64,000 bases of DNA from Actinophytocola gossypii (GTDB taxonomy: Bacteria > Actinomycetota > Actinomycetes > Mycobacteriales > Pseudonocardiaceae), in assembly GCF_025165815.1 (NCBI RefSeq), contig NZ_JAFFZE010000026.1:62001-126000 (forward strand), read 5' to 3'. Shown in pieces: positions 25,924-35,198 of the stretch; the stretch's first letter is position 1, and each line of letters begins with the position of its first letter. Under the pieces are notes generated by a model. It was given only the letters and a program-made list of their open reading frames with translations. It searched no databases and had not been told where the DNA came from. The position numbers were made by a program, and so were the translations under genes.

Positions 25924-27458
25924 TGCGCTACGACGACCTGCCGCGCGACCTCAACGTCGCCACCTACTTCATCGACCGCAACCTCGACGAGGGCCGGGGC
26001 GAGGACACCGCGCTGGTCACCCCCGAGGGCACGCTCACCTACGCCGAGCTGGCCGACCGGGTACGCGGCGCCGCGCACGCGCTGCGGTCGGTCGGCGTCC
26101 ACCGCGGCGACCACGTGCTGCTCGCGCTGTCCGACGGCGTCGACTTCGTCGCGACCTGGTACGGCGCGCAGCGGATCGGCGCGGTGACCGCCGAGGTCTA
26201 CACCTTCCTGCCGGCCAAGGACTACGAGTACTTCCTCGGCTACGTGCGGCCGGCCGCCGTGGTGGTCGACCCGACGACGCTGCCGAGGATGCGCGAGGCG
26301 TCCGGTGGCCGGCACCGGTTCCTGGTCGCCGGCGACGCCGACCTCCGCGACGGCGAGTTCGACCTCGCCGCCCGCGCGGCCGACGCGCCGGAAACGGTGG
26401 ACCCGGCGCCGACCGCGAAGGACGACGTGGCGATCTGGAAGTTCACCACCGGCAGCACCGGCACGCCGAAGGCCTGCGTGCACCCGGTGGCGAGCCCGGT
26501 GCTCAGCCACCACAACTACGCCCGCGGCGTGCTCGACATCGACGCGAACGACGTCGTGCTGCCGGTGCCGAAGCTGTTCTTCGGCTACGCCCGCGACCTG
26601 GCGGCGCTGTACCCGTTCGGGGTCGGCGGCACCGGGATCGCGTTCGGCGAACGCAGCACCGCGGACCGGATGTTCGAGCTGATCGCCCGGCACCGGCCGA
26701 CGATCCTGGTGAACGTGCCGACGATGATGAGCGCGATGGTCGCCCATCCCGAGGCGTCCACACAGGACCTGAGCTGTCTGCGGCTGTGCACGTCGGCGGG
26801 TGAGGCGCTGCCGGCGGAGCTGCACCGCAAGTGGGACGAGACGTTCGGCGTGGAGGTGGTCGACGGCATCGGCTCGTCGGAGGCCTACCACATCTACATC
26901 TCCAACCGGCCCGGCGCGGGGCGGCGCGGGACCTGCGGGCAGGCGGTTCCCGGCTACCTGGCCAGGGTGGTCGGCGACGACGGGTTCGAGGTGCCGGCAG
27001 GCGAGGTCGGCACGCTGGAGGTCACCGGCGGCACCGTCGCGCGGGAGTACTTCGGCGACGCCGAGAAGTCCGCGGCGACCTTCCGGCGCGGCACCGTGCG
27101 CACCGGCGACCTGTTCAGCCGGGACGCCGACGGGTACTTCACCTACCACGGGCGCGCGGACGACCTGCTGAAGGTCGGCGGCATCTGGGTGGCACCGAGC
27201 GAGATCGAGCACTGCGTGGTCGGCCATCCGGACGTCGTCGAGTGCGGTGTCGTCGGGCACGAGACGGACGGGCTGGTGCGCACCCGCGCGTACGTGGTGC
27301 TCCGTGCGGGCGCCACCGCGACCGAGGACGGGCTGCGGGAGTACGTCGGCGCGCGGCTGTCCGGGCACAAGCGCCCGCACGAGGTCGTGTTCGTCGCCGA
27401 GCTGCCGCGCACGACCAACGGCAAGCTGGACCGGCGCGCGCTGCGGGAGCTGCCGTGA
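25923..27458 (+). CDS. 2-aminobenzoate-CoA ligase (AMP-forming)
   Basis: A 511-aa acyl-adenylate enzyme with the benzoate-CoA ligase pattern: KFTTGSTGTPKACVH (P-loop-like A3 motif), GIGSSEAYHIYISN, RTGDLFSRDADGYFTYHGR and the terminal lysine motif TTNGKLDRRAL. The close resemblance to anthranilate/benzoate ligases and the linked monooxygenase indicate activation of anthranilate to its CoA ester. The ATG overlaps the previous stop (TGATG). Confidence 0.85.
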   Translation: MRYDDLPRDLNVATYFIDRNLDEGRGEDTALVTPEGTLTYAELADRVRGAAHALRSVGVHRGDHVLLALSDGVDFVATWYGAQRIGAVTAEVYTFLPAKDYEYFLGYVRPAAVVVDPTTLPRMREASGGRHRFLVAGDADLRDGEFDLAARAADAPETVDPAPTAKDDVAIWKFTTGSTGTPKACVHPVASPVLSHHNYARGVLDIDANDVVLPVPKLFFGYARDLAALYPFGVGGTGIAFGERSTADRMFELIARHRPTILVNVPTMMSAMVAHPEASTQDLSCLRLCTSAGEALPAELHRKWDETFGVEVVDGIGSSEAYHIYISNRPGAGRRGTCGQAVPGYLARVVGDDGFEVPAGEVGTLEVTGGTVAREYFGDAEKSAATFRRGTVRTGDLFSRDADGYFTYHGRADDLLKVGGIWVAPSEIEHCVVGHPDVVECGVVGHETDGLVRTRAYVVLRAGATATEDGLREYVGARLSGHKRPHEVVFVAELPRTTNGKLDRRALRELP

Positions 27459-28135
27459 GGCTGGTGGTGGTCACGGGCGGCACCAAGGGCATCGGCGCGG
27501 CGGTCGCGCGGCGGTTCACCGGCGCGGGCGACCGGGTGGTCGCGCTCGGCCACGACGACCTGGACGTCACCCGCGAGGACGACGTCGCCGCCGTGCTCGG
27601 TCCGCTGGAGGTCGACGTGCTGGTGAACAACGCCGGGGTCTCGTCGAGCGCGCCGGTGCACCGGACCAGCGTGGCGGACTGGCGCACGCAGCTGGAGGTG
27701 AACGCCACCGGCGCATTCCTGTGCACGCGGGCGGTGCTGCCCGGGATGCGGGAGCGGGACAGCGGCCGGATCGTCACGGTCGCCTCGACCGCTGGCCGGG
27801 TCGGCGCGCCCTACACCGCCGGGTACACGGCGGCCAAGCACGCGGCGGTCGGGTTGATGCGCACGGTCGCCGCCGAGGTCGCCGGCACCGGCGTGACGGC
27901 CAACGCGGTGTGCCCGACGTTCGTGCGCACCGACATGACCGCGCGCAGCGTCGCCAGGATCGCCGAACGCACCGGGCGGTCCGAAGAGGACAGCGAGGCG
28001 GCGCTGGTCGGCCCGCTCGGCCGGCTGCTCGAACCCGACGAGGTCGCGTTCGCGGTGGCGTTCCTGGCCGCGCGGGAGGCAGGCTCGATCAACGGCCAGG
28101 CGATCGTCCTGGACGGAGGAGGGGTACAGGCATGA
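27455..28135 (+). CDS. Short-chain dehydrogenase/reductase
   Basis: A 226-aa SDR with the cofactor motif TGGTKGIGAAVARR, NNAGVSS, and the catalytic Ser-Tyr-Lys set (VASTAGR..YTAGYTAAKHAA). The probable role is the 3-hydroxyacyl-CoA dehydrogenase-like step after ring hydration. GTG 27455 overlaps the ligase stop. Confidence 0.85.
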   Translation: MRLVVVTGGTKGIGAAVARRFTGAGDRVVALGHDDLDVTREDDVAAVLGPLEVDVLVNNAGVSSSAPVHRTSVADWRTQLEVNATGAFLCTRAVLPGMRERDSGRIVTVASTAGRVGAPYTAGYTAAKHAAVGLMRTVAAEVAGTGVTANAVCPTFVRTDMTARSVARIAERTGRSEEDSEAALVGPLGRLLEPDEVAFAVAFLAAREAGSINGQAIVLDGGGVQA

Positions 28136-28959
28136 GTCCGTTCCGGGCATCGCCCGGCTTCACCGACGAGTGGAAGCACTTCGACCTGACGGTGGCCGAC
28201 GGCGTCGCGACCGTCACGCTGAACCGGCCGGAGAAGCTGAACGCGCTCACCTTCGAGGTCTACGCCGACCTGCGGGACCTGCTGGCCGAGCTGCCGCACC
28301 GCGGCGACGCGAAGGTCGTCGTGCTCACCGGGTCCGGGCGCGGGTTCTGCTCCGGCGGCGACGTCGAGGAGATCATCGGCGAGCTGCAACGGATGGCTCC
28401 CGCCCAGCTGCTCGAGTTCACCAGGATGACCGGTGCCGTGGTCCGGGCGCTGCGCGAGTGCCCGTTGCCGGTGATCGCGTCGGTCAACGGGATCGCCGCC
28501 GGCGCCGGGTCGGTGATCGCGCTGGCCAGCGACTTCCGGCTGCTGGCCGAGTCGGCGTCGTTCGCGTTCCTGTTCACCAGGGTCGGTCTCGCCGGTGCCG
28601 ACATGGGCTCGGCGTACCTGCTCCCCCGGCTGGTCGGCCTCGGCCGGGCGACCGAGCTGCTGATCCTGGGCGACAAGGTCGGGGCCGCCGAGGCCGACCG
28701 GATCGGGCTGGCGACCCGGGTGGTGCCGGACGAGGAGCTGCCGGCGACCACGGACGAGCTGGCCCGGCGGCTCGCGGACGGCCCTGCGCTCGCCTACTCG
28801 GCGACCAAGGTGCTGCTGACCCGGGAACTCGACATGGACCTCGGCAGCGCGGTCGAGCTGGAGGCGATGACCCAGGCGCTGCTGATGAAGTCCGACGACC
28901 ACGCCGAGTTCTACGCCGCCTGGTCGGCGGGGCGGCGTCCACAGTGGAGCGGAAAGTGA
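28132..28959 (+). CDS. Enoyl-CoA hydratase/isomerase
   Basis: A 275-aa crotonase-fold protein: RPEKLNALTFEVYADL, GSGRGFCSGGDVEEI (oxyanion loop) and VNGIAAGAGSVIALASDFRL. The second catalytic position after the AFLFTRVGLAGADMGS stretch carries an Asp (GADMGS), as in ring-opening or hydratase members. It overlaps the SDR stop and is followed by RidA; together they fit beta-oxidation-like processing of the dearomatised aminobenzoyl-CoA. Confidence 0.85.
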   Translation: MSPFRASPGFTDEWKHFDLTVADGVATVTLNRPEKLNALTFEVYADLRDLLAELPHRGDAKVVVLTGSGRGFCSGGDVEEIIGELQRMAPAQLLEFTRMTGAVVRALRECPLPVIASVNGIAAGAGSVIALASDFRLLAESASFAFLFTRVGLAGADMGSAYLLPRLVGLGRATELLILGDKVGAAEADRIGLATRVVPDEELPATTDELARRLADGPALAYSATKVLLTRELDMDLGSAVELEAMTQALLMKSDDHAEFYAAWSAGRRPQWSGK

Positions 28960-29354
28960 ACCGTATCGTCAACGCGCCGGGGCTGGCGGAGCCGGTGGGG
29001 TTCGCGCACGCGGTGGTCGCCGGGCCCGGCCGCACGGTGTACCTGGGCGGGCAGACGGCGCAGGACGCGAACGGGCGGATCGTCGGGTCCACGGTGGCCG
29101 AGCAGTTCGACCAGGCCGCTGGCAACGTGGTCACCGCGCTCGCGGCGGCCGGCGCGAGCCCGGAGCAGCTGGTGTCGCTGGTCATCTACACCACCGACGT
29201 GCCCGCGTACAAGGCGGCGCTGACCGAGCTGGGGCCGGTGTGGCGCAAGCACTTCGGCCGCCACTACCCGGCGGTCGCGCTGCTCGGCGTCGCGGCGCTG
29301 TTCGACGAGGAGGCCATGGTCGAGCTGGTCGGAACGGCGGTGATGCCGGCGTGA
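28956..29354 (+). CDS. RidA-family enamine/imine deaminase
   Basis: A 132-aa YjgF/RidA protein (VAGPGRTVYLGGQTAQDANG, then TDVPAYKAALTELG). RidA enzymes hydrolyse enamines and imines to ketones and ammonia. In this operon it would remove the amino group of the non-aromatic aminobenzoyl-CoA product, avoiding reactive intermediates. The usual catalytic arginine near residue 105 of RidA proper is not obvious, so it may be a RidA-like subclass. GTG 28956 overlaps the hydratase stop. Confidence 0.8.
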   Translation: MNRIVNAPGLAEPVGFAHAVVAGPGRTVYLGGQTAQDANGRIVGSTVAEQFDQAAGNVVTALAAAGASPEQLVSLVIYTTDVPAYKAALTELGPVWRKHFGRHYPAVALLGVAALFDEEAMVELVGTAVMPA

Positions 29355-30442
29355 TGGAGCGGGTCGAAGAGGTCGCGCGGACGCTGCCGCCGGTCGCCGA
29401 GGCAGGCGAGCCGGGGCGGGTGAACGCGGCGCTCCTCACTGCGCTGGCGGACACGGGTCTGCTCGGCGAGATCTTCCGCCCCGAGGGCGACGGCTACGCG
29501 CCGACCTCGGCGACGGCGCTGTGCGTGATCCGCGAGGGCCTGGCCCGGCACTGCACCGAGGCGGAGACCGCGTTCGCGCTGCAGGGTCTCGGCGCGTACC
29601 CGATCCTGCTGGCCGGCCGCCCGGACACGGTGGCGCGGTGGATCCCGCGGATCGCCGCCGGCGAGGTGGCGGTCGGGTTCGCGCTCACCGAGCCAGGTGC
29701 CGGCTCGGACGCCGCGTCGCTGGCCCTGCGTGCCGAACCGGACGGCGACGGGTTCCGGCTCACCGGCGAGAAGGCGTTCATCTCCAACGCCCCGGACGCC
29801 GCCGTGTACTCGGTGTTCGCCCGCACCAGCGACACCGGCTCCCGCGGCATCACCGCGTTCGCGGTCCCGGGCGACGCCGACGGGCTCACCGGCACCCGGC
29901 AGGCGATGGTGTCCCCGCACCCGATCGGGCGGCTGCGGTTCGACGGCGTGCGGGTGCCGGCGGCCGCGGTGCTCGGCGAGGTCGACGACGGCTGGCGGGT
30001 CGCCATGCGCACCCTGGACATGTTCCGGCCGAGCGTCGGCGCGTTCGCCGTCGGCATGGCTCAGGCCGCGCTGGACGCCGCGGTCGCGCACACCGCCGAC
30101 CGGGAGGCGTTCGGCCGGCCGCTGCGCACGTTCCAGGCCGTGTCCCACCAGCTCGCCGAGGTCGCGACCAGGGTGCACGCCGCCCGCCTGCTGGTGCGCG
30201 ACGCCGCCGCGGCCTACGACGCCGGAACCGGACGTACCGGGCATCTTTCCGCGATGGCGAAGCTGTTCGCCACCGAGACCGCGCAGCAGGCGGTGGACGT
30301 CGCGATCCAGGTGCACGGTGCGCGCGCGCTGGAGCGGGGGCACCTGCTGGAGCACCTGTACCGGGAGGTACGGGCGCCGCGGATCTACGAGGGAGCGAGC
30401 GAGGTCCAGCGGGAGATCATCGCCCGCCAGTTGTACCGCTGA
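29354..30442 (+). CDS. Acyl-CoA dehydrogenase
   Basis: A 362-aa FAD enzyme with FALTEPGAGSDAAS and GEKAFISNA in the middle domain and the C-terminal catalytic glutamate in RIYEGASEVQREI. It is the last gene of the operon, overlapping the ridA stop (TGATG), and would oxidise a CoA-bound ring-opened or alicyclic product. Confidence 0.85.
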   Translation: MERVEEVARTLPPVAEAGEPGRVNAALLTALADTGLLGEIFRPEGDGYAPTSATALCVIREGLARHCTEAETAFALQGLGAYPILLAGRPDTVARWIPRIAAGEVAVGFALTEPGAGSDAASLALRAEPDGDGFRLTGEKAFISNAPDAAVYSVFARTSDTGSRGITAFAVPGDADGLTGTRQAMVSPHPIGRLRFDGVRVPAAAVLGEVDDGWRVAMRTLDMFRPSVGAFAVGMAQAALDAAVAHTADREAFGRPLRTFQAVSHQLAEVATRVHAARLLVRDAAAAYDAGTGRTGHLSAMAKLFATETAQQAVDVAIQVHGARALERGHLLEHLYREVRAPRIYEGASEVQREIIARQLYR

Positions 30443-30448
30443 CCTGGC

Positions 30449-30892
30449 TCAGATCCGGGAGACCTCGAACGTCCCGAAAATCCAGCAGGACCAGCAGATG
30501 CCGGGGTTGTAGTGGTACTCCCAGGTCCCGCTGAACGAGGTCACCGCGCCGCCGCTGTCGCAGGTCGCCGCCGTGGCCGTGAAGTTCGAGTAGTTGTTGG
30601 GGTAGGTCCGCGCGTACCCGTCGTCGACGTACGCGTCGTAGGCGATGTTGGACGAGTTGATGACGGCCCGCATCTCGCCGCCCTCCACGAACAACGAGAT
30701 CGACATGGTGCCGGTCTGGCCGTCCTCGTCCATGGTCCAGGTGCCGCGGAAGTCCCCGAGCCAGGACTGCCGCTCCGCCGGAGCGCACGACGCGGTAGGC
30801 GCGGAACCGGGGTCGGCTTGAGCGACGGGACCAGCGGTCACCACGGCCGCGAGGGCCAACAGGCTCGCGGAGACGATTCTTTTCAACCGCAT
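30449..30892 (-). CDS. Small secreted protein of unknown function
   Basis: A 147-aa protein with a signal peptide (RLKRIVSASLLALAAVVTAG, cleavage near AQA-DP) and a mature part rich in Trp, Tyr and Asn with four cysteines, two in the closing WSCWIFG segment. ATG 30892 is chosen for its AGGAG box. It converges on the acyl-CoA dehydrogenase with a six-base gap. No family recognised. Confidence 0.7.
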   Translation of the reverse strand: MRLKRIVSASLLALAAVVTAGPVAQADPGSAPTASCAPAERQSWLGDFRGTWTMDEDGQTGTMSISLFVEGGEMRAVINSSNIAYDAYVDDGYARTYPNNYSNFTATAATCDSGGAVTSFSGTWEYHYNPGICWSCWIFGTFEVSRI

Positions 30893-31046
30893 CCTAGAAC
30901 TCCTCTCGACGCACCACATCGACATCGTCAGGTTAGGTGTTGCCCGGCCCGGTGGTCCGGGACCGGTTCCCGGGATGGTGGGAAGTGGTCCCGGGCGCCC
31001 GCACCTCGGGAAGAAACGCGGGATCAGGGTCGTTTACGCTCACGTG

Positions 31047-31529
31047 GTGAACGTCGAGGTGACCCCGCTACCAGGGATCGGCACACGCCAGGACTTCGTG
31101 TCCCGGACCGGACGCCGCATCGGCGTCATCACCTACCGGGACGGCAAGTTCGAGCTGATCATCTCCAAGAAGGACGATCCGGACGCCTGTACCGCGTCCA
31201 TCCCGCTGTCCCCGGACGAGGCGGGCGCGCTCGCCGGCCTGCTCGGCGCGCCGCAGCTGGTCGCCGAGCTGTCCGAGGCGAACAGCGGGCTGAGCGGCGT
31301 GCACACCAAGCAGCTGCCGCTCGTGCCCGGCTCCCCCTACGACGGGCGGACGCTCGGTGACACGCAGCTGCGCACCCGCACCGCCGTGTCGGTGGTCGCG
31401 GTCGTGCGTGCCGGCACCGTGCACCCGTCGCCCCGGCCGGACTTCGTGTTCGGCGGCGGCGACCTGCTCATCACGGTCGGCACCAAAGACGGGCTGGCCA
31501 AGGCGGCCGACGTCCTCGACCGCGGGTAG
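31047..31529 (+). CDS. TrkA_C-domain regulatory subunit of a cation/proton antiporter
   Basis: A 160-aa cytosolic protein with an N-terminal acidic-tolerant segment (NVEVTPLPGIGTRQDFVSRTG) and a C-terminal RCK_C/TrkA_C domain (LGDTQLRTRTAVSVVAVVR, ending FGGGDLLITVGTKDGL). This is the KhtT-type gating subunit arrangement. The transporter follows six bases after the stop. GTG 31047 has a TACGCT box six bases upstream and no RBS, so it is probably leaderless. Confidence 0.8.
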   Translation: MNVEVTPLPGIGTRQDFVSRTGRRIGVITYRDGKFELIISKKDDPDACTASIPLSPDEAGALAGLLGAPQLVAELSEANSGLSGVHTKQLPLVPGSPYDGRTLGDTQLRTRTAVSVVAVVRAGTVHPSPRPDFVFGGGDLLITVGTKDGLAKAADVLDRG

Positions 31530-31535
31530 CGGCCC

Positions 31536-32717
31536 GTGCACCACACCACCGTCGCGCTGATCGAGCTCGGCGCGATCTTTTTCGGTCTGGGTGTGTTGGG
31601 GCGGGTGGCGTGGAAGATCGGCATCTCGCCGATCCCGTTCTACCTGCTCGGCGGGCTGGCGTTCGGCAGCGGCGGGCTCATCCCGCTCGAAGGCATCGAC
31701 GAGTTCACCACGCTGGCCAGCGAGATCGGCGTGATCCTGCTGCTCCTGCTGCTGGGGTTGGAGTACTCCGCGGCCGAGCTGGTGACCGGGATGAGACGGT
31801 CCTGGGTCGCCGGGCTGCTCGACATCGTGTTGAACGCCGCGCCGGGCGCGGTCGTGGCGATCATGCTGGGCTGGGGGCCGGTCGGCGCGCTCGCGATGGC
31901 CGGCGTGACCTACATCTCGTCGTCCGGGATCATCGCGAAGGTACTCGGGGACCTCGGCCGGCTCGGCAACCGGGAAACCCCGGTCATCCTGTCGATCCTG
32001 GTGTTCGAGGACCTGGCGATGGCCATCTACCTGCCGATCCTGACCGCCGTGCTGGCCGGGGCGACGCTGCTGGGCGGGCTGACCGCGATCGGCATCTCGC
32101 TGGTCGTGGTGACGCTGGTGCTGGTCCTGGCGCTGCGGTTCGGCCGGTACGTCTCGGCCCTGGTGGACAGCCCGGACCCCGAGGTGTTCCTGCTGCGGGT
32201 GCTGGGAGCCGCGCTGCTGGTCGCGGGGGTCGCGCAGCAACTGCAGGTGTCGGCGGCGGTCGGCGCGTTCCTGCTGGGCATCGCGATCTCCGGGTCGACC
32301 GCGGAGAACGCGACCAGGATGCTGGAGCCGCTGCGGGACCTGTTCGCGGCCATGTTCTTCGTGGTGTTCGGGCTGAACACCGACCCGGCGACGATCCCGC
32401 CGGTGCTCGGCGCGGCCGTGCTGCTGGCCGTCGTGACGACGGCGACGAAGTTCGCCACCGGCTGGTGGGCGGCGAAACGGCAGGGCATCGCGCGGATGGG
32501 CCGGGCGCGGACCGGGGCGGCATTGGTGGCGCGCGGCGAGTTCTCCATCGTCATCGCCGGCCTCGCGGTCGGCGCGAACGCCGTCGATCCGCAGCTGGCG
32601 GCCCTGTCCACGGCGTACGTGCTGGTCATGGCCATCTTCGGCCCACTGGCCGCACGCCTGGTCGAGCCGGCGATGCGGCTGGCCTCCACCCGACTACGAC
32701 GAACGGCCACCGCATGA
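31536..32717 (+). CDS. CPA2-family cation:proton antiporter
   Basis: A 393-aa membrane protein with about 11-13 helices and the KefB/KhtU-type pattern (FLGLEYSAAELV-like stretch near 78, ILVFEDLAMAIYLPIL with the conserved Glu-Asp pair, VSAAVGAFLLGIAISGS). With the TrkA_C subunit it should form a gated K+/H+ (or Na+/H+) exchanger for pH or osmotic control. The stop overlaps the next ATG. Confidence 0.85.
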   Translation: MHHTTVALIELGAIFFGLGVLGRVAWKIGISPIPFYLLGGLAFGSGGLIPLEGIDEFTTLASEIGVILLLLLLGLEYSAAELVTGMRRSWVAGLLDIVLNAAPGAVVAIMLGWGPVGALAMAGVTYISSSGIIAKVLGDLGRLGNRETPVILSILVFEDLAMAIYLPILTAVLAGATLLGGLTAIGISLVVVTLVLVLALRFGRYVSALVDSPDPEVFLLRVLGAALLVAGVAQQLQVSAAVGAFLLGIAISGSTAENATRMLEPLRDLFAAMFFVVFGLNTDPATIPPVLGAAVLLAVVTTATKFATGWWAAKRQGIARMGRARTGAALVARGEFSIVIAGLAVGANAVDPQLAALSTAYVLVMAIFGPLAARLVEPAMRLASTRLRRTATA

Positions 32718-33328
32718 CCCACCTCCGGTCGACCGCGGACGCCTACGACGCCGTCGCCACGCTCTACGCCGGGATGGCCCGGGACGACCTGACCTCGCTG
32801 CCGCTGGACCGCGCCGCGTTCGCCGAGGCCGCCAGGTCCGCGCCCGGCCCGGTCGCCGAGCTGGGATGCGGCCCGGGGCCGGTGACCGCGCACCTGCGGG
32901 ACCTGGGGCTCGACGTGTTCGGCGTCGACCTGTCGCAGTCGATGATCGACCTGGCTCGCGCCGCCTACCCGGACCTGCGGTTCGCGGTCGGTTCGATGGA
33001 CGCGCTGGACCTGGCCGACGGCACGCTGGGCGGGATCGTGTCCTGGTACTCGGTCATCCACGCCCCGCCGGAGGACGTGCCGGCGTACTTCGCCGAGTTC
33101 CGCCGGGTGCTCGCGGCCGGCGGTCACCTGCTGGTCGCGTTCTTCGAGTCGGCGGACGGGCGGGTCGCGGCGTTCGACCACAAGGTCACGACGGCGTACC
33201 GGTGGCCGATCGACGAGCTGGCGGGCCTGGCGGGCGACGCGGGGTTCACCGAGGTCGGCCGGGTGCTGCGGGAGCCGCTGGCCGACGAGCGGCCGTTGCG
33301 CCGGGGCCACCTGCTGATGCGGGCCTAG
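32714..33328 (+). CDS. Class I SAM-dependent methyltransferase
   Basis: A 204-aa methyltransferase with motif I VAELGCGPGPVTAHL, the acidic loop GVDLSQSMIDLARAA and WYSVIHAPPEDVPAYFAEF. The substrate is unknown. It overlaps the antiporter gene (ATGA) and the convergent DUF1015 gene at its 3' end. Confidence 0.8.
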   Translation: MTHLRSTADAYDAVATLYAGMARDDLTSLPLDRAAFAEAARSAPGPVAELGCGPGPVTAHLRDLGLDVFGVDLSQSMIDLARAAYPDLRFAVGSMDALDLADGTLGGIVSWYSVIHAPPEDVPAYFAEFRRVLAAGGHLLVAFFESADGRVAAFDHKVTTAYRWPIDELAGLAGDAGFTEVGRVLREPLADERPLRRGHLLMRA

Positions 33329-34467
33329 AGGCGCGCGAGGAGCAGACCGCTGCGGGGCTTCGGGGTGAAGTAGGTGCTCTTGCGGGGCATCCGCCGGCCG
33401 GCCGCGTGCACGGCCTTGACGTCGGCGAGCGGGACCGGGGCCAGGTGGAGCACCGCGTCGGCGTCGGTGGGTGGCCGGCGGCCGGCGGGGAGCGGGTGGA
33501 CGTGCGGGCCCTCCGGGTCGAGGCCGAGGGCGTCGCGGAGCAGGGTCTCCTCGACGACGGCGTGGTCCTGACCGGTGCGCGGGAGCCGGACCGTGAACGT
33601 CCCGTGTGGGGTGTGCACGACGGTGCTGCCGTGGGCCGGTTCGGCGTCGGTGACGGCGTCGGTGTCGGTGACGGGCAGGCCGGCGCGGCGCCACGCCTCG
33701 GTGAGGGTGGCGGCGGTGTGGCCGGTGCCGGTGAGGACGCGGTGGAACGCGCCGATCCGCAGGTCGGGGCCGGCGGTGACCAGGGCGAGGAGTCCGGTGA
33801 GGCCCGCGGTGGCCGCGGCGGCGACGCGGTGGTTCCCGTCGGCGACCATCAGCGGGTGCGTGGACGCCTCGGCGAGCACGCCGTCGCCGTCGGGCAACAA
33901 CCACAGGCGGTGTCGCCGGCCCGCGCTGTCGATCGTCGACACGACGGGGTCCTGTCCGGCCACGGCGGTGCGGACGGCACCGGTGAGGGTGTCGCGTTCG
34001 CCGACCGGAACCAGCATGGCGGCGCTGGTGGCGTGACCGAGCCCGGCGAGCACCTCGGCGCGCTCGGCGACGATCTCCGGGTACACCTGTTCGCCGTGCC
34101 GCACCCGTTCCAGCCCTTCGGCGTCGACGGCGGCGGGGTCGACCATGCACAGCACCCCGACGGCCGTCCCGTCCGGGCCGTCCACCTCGTACGGCGCGAC
34201 GACGTTCCGCACCGGCCGGTAGGCGGTGCGAAGCAGGACCGAGAGGGTGGCGCGCGCGGTCGGCAGCGCGTCGAGCAGGCCGAGGCCGCGGGCCATGGCG
34301 GCCGGGGTGCGGTGCGGGTGCTGGACGGCGAGCAGGGTGTCGGTGTGCCGGCGGCGGAGCGCGTCGACGATCCGGGCGGGCTCGGCGAACTCGTCCACGT
34401 CCGGGCCGGGTACCTCGTCGCGCACCACCCAGCCGTCCGCGATCGGCCGGATCCAGCCGTCGGTCAC
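33325..34467 (-). CDS. DUF1015 family protein
   Basis: A 380-aa protein of the DUF1015 family: NVVAPYEVDGPDG, LMVADGNHRVAAA (the conserved DGHHR-like box, here DGNHR), and a C-terminal KSTYFTPKPRSGLLL. Some relatives are kinase-like (SerK-type), but the activity here is unknown. GTG 34467 overlaps the rluB stop (GTGA), so it lies at the end of the parA-scpA-scpB-rluB operon. Confidence 0.75.
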   Translation of the reverse strand: MTDGWIRPIADGWVVRDEVPGPDVDEFAEPARIVDALRRRHTDTLLAVQHPHRTPAAMARGLGLLDALPTARATLSVLLRTAYRPVRNVVAPYEVDGPDGTAVGVLCMVDPAAVDAEGLERVRHGEQVYPEIVAERAEVLAGLGHATSAAMLVPVGERDTLTGAVRTAVAGQDPVVSTIDSAGRRHRLWLLPDGDGVLAEASTHPLMVADGNHRVAAAATAGLTGLLALVTAGPDLRIGAFHRVLTGTGHTAATLTEAWRRAGLPVTDTDAVTDAEPAHGSTVVHTPHGTFTVRLPRTGQDHAVVEETLLRDALGLDPEGPHVHPLPAGRRPPTDADAVLHLAPVPLADVKAVHAAGRRMPRKSTYFTPKPRSGLLLARL

Positions 34468-35198
34468 AGATCGACGGCCGCGAACAGGGAGCCGACCTCG
34501 GGGCGGGTGAGCGCCCGCAGCGAGCCGGGCCGCTGGTTGCCGAGCCGCACGTCGGCGATCTGGGTGCGGACGAGCTTGCGCACCGGGTGCCCGACCTCGG
34601 CGAGCAGCCGGCGCACGATGTGGTTGCGGCCCTCGTGCAGCACGACCTCGACGAGCGTGCGGCCGCCGCTGGAGTCGACGACCTTGAACCCGTCGACGGT
34701 GACCGGACCGTCCTCGAGCTCGACGCCGTCGCGGAGCGTGCGGCCGAGGGTGCGCGCGATCGGGCCCTGCACCTCGGCGAGGTAGGTCTTGAGCACCACG
34801 AACGACGGGTGGGTCAGCCGGTGCGCGAGCTCGCCGTCGTTGGTGAGCAGCAGCAGGCCCTCGGTGTCCGCGTCGAGCCGCCCGACGTGGAACAGCCGGT
34901 CCTTCCGGTCCCGCACGTAGTCCCCGACGCACGGGCGGCCCCGGTCGTCGGACATCGTGGTGTGCACGCCCTTCGGCTTGTTGAACGCGAGGTGCACGAG
35001 GTCGCCGCGAACGACGACCCGGACCCCGTCGACGTGGATCACCGCGTTGTCCGGATCGACGCGCCGGCCGAACTCGGTGACGACCTTGCCGTCCACGCTG
35101 ACCCGGCCCTGCGCGATGAGCTCCTCGGACGCCCGGCGGGACGCGACCCCGGCCTGGGCGAGGACCTTCTGCAGGCGGACGCCTTCCTCAGATGTCAT
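34464..35198 (-). CDS. rluB: 23S rRNA pseudouridine synthase (RluB-type)
   Basis: A 244-aa RsuA/RluB-family enzyme. An S4 RNA-binding domain opens it (VRLQKVLAQAGVASRRASEE), and the catalytic part has HVGRLDADTEGLLLLTNDG with the essential Asp, then LHEGRNHIVRRL. It modifies the large-subunit rRNA near the peptidyl-transferase centre. It starts 11 bases inside scpB, as usual for this actinobacterial operon. Confidence 0.9.
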   Translation of the reverse strand: MTSEEGVRLQKVLAQAGVASRRASEELIAQGRVSVDGKVVTEFGRRVDPDNAVIHVDGVRVVVRGDLVHLAFNKPKGVHTTMSDDRGRPCVGDYVRDRKDRLFHVGRLDADTEGLLLLTNDGELAHRLTHPSFVVLKTYLAEVQGPIARTLGRTLRDGVELEDGPVTVDGFKVVDSSGGRTLVEVVLHEGRNHIVRRLLAEVGHPVRKLVRTQIADVRLGNQRPGSLRALTRPEVGSLFAAVDL

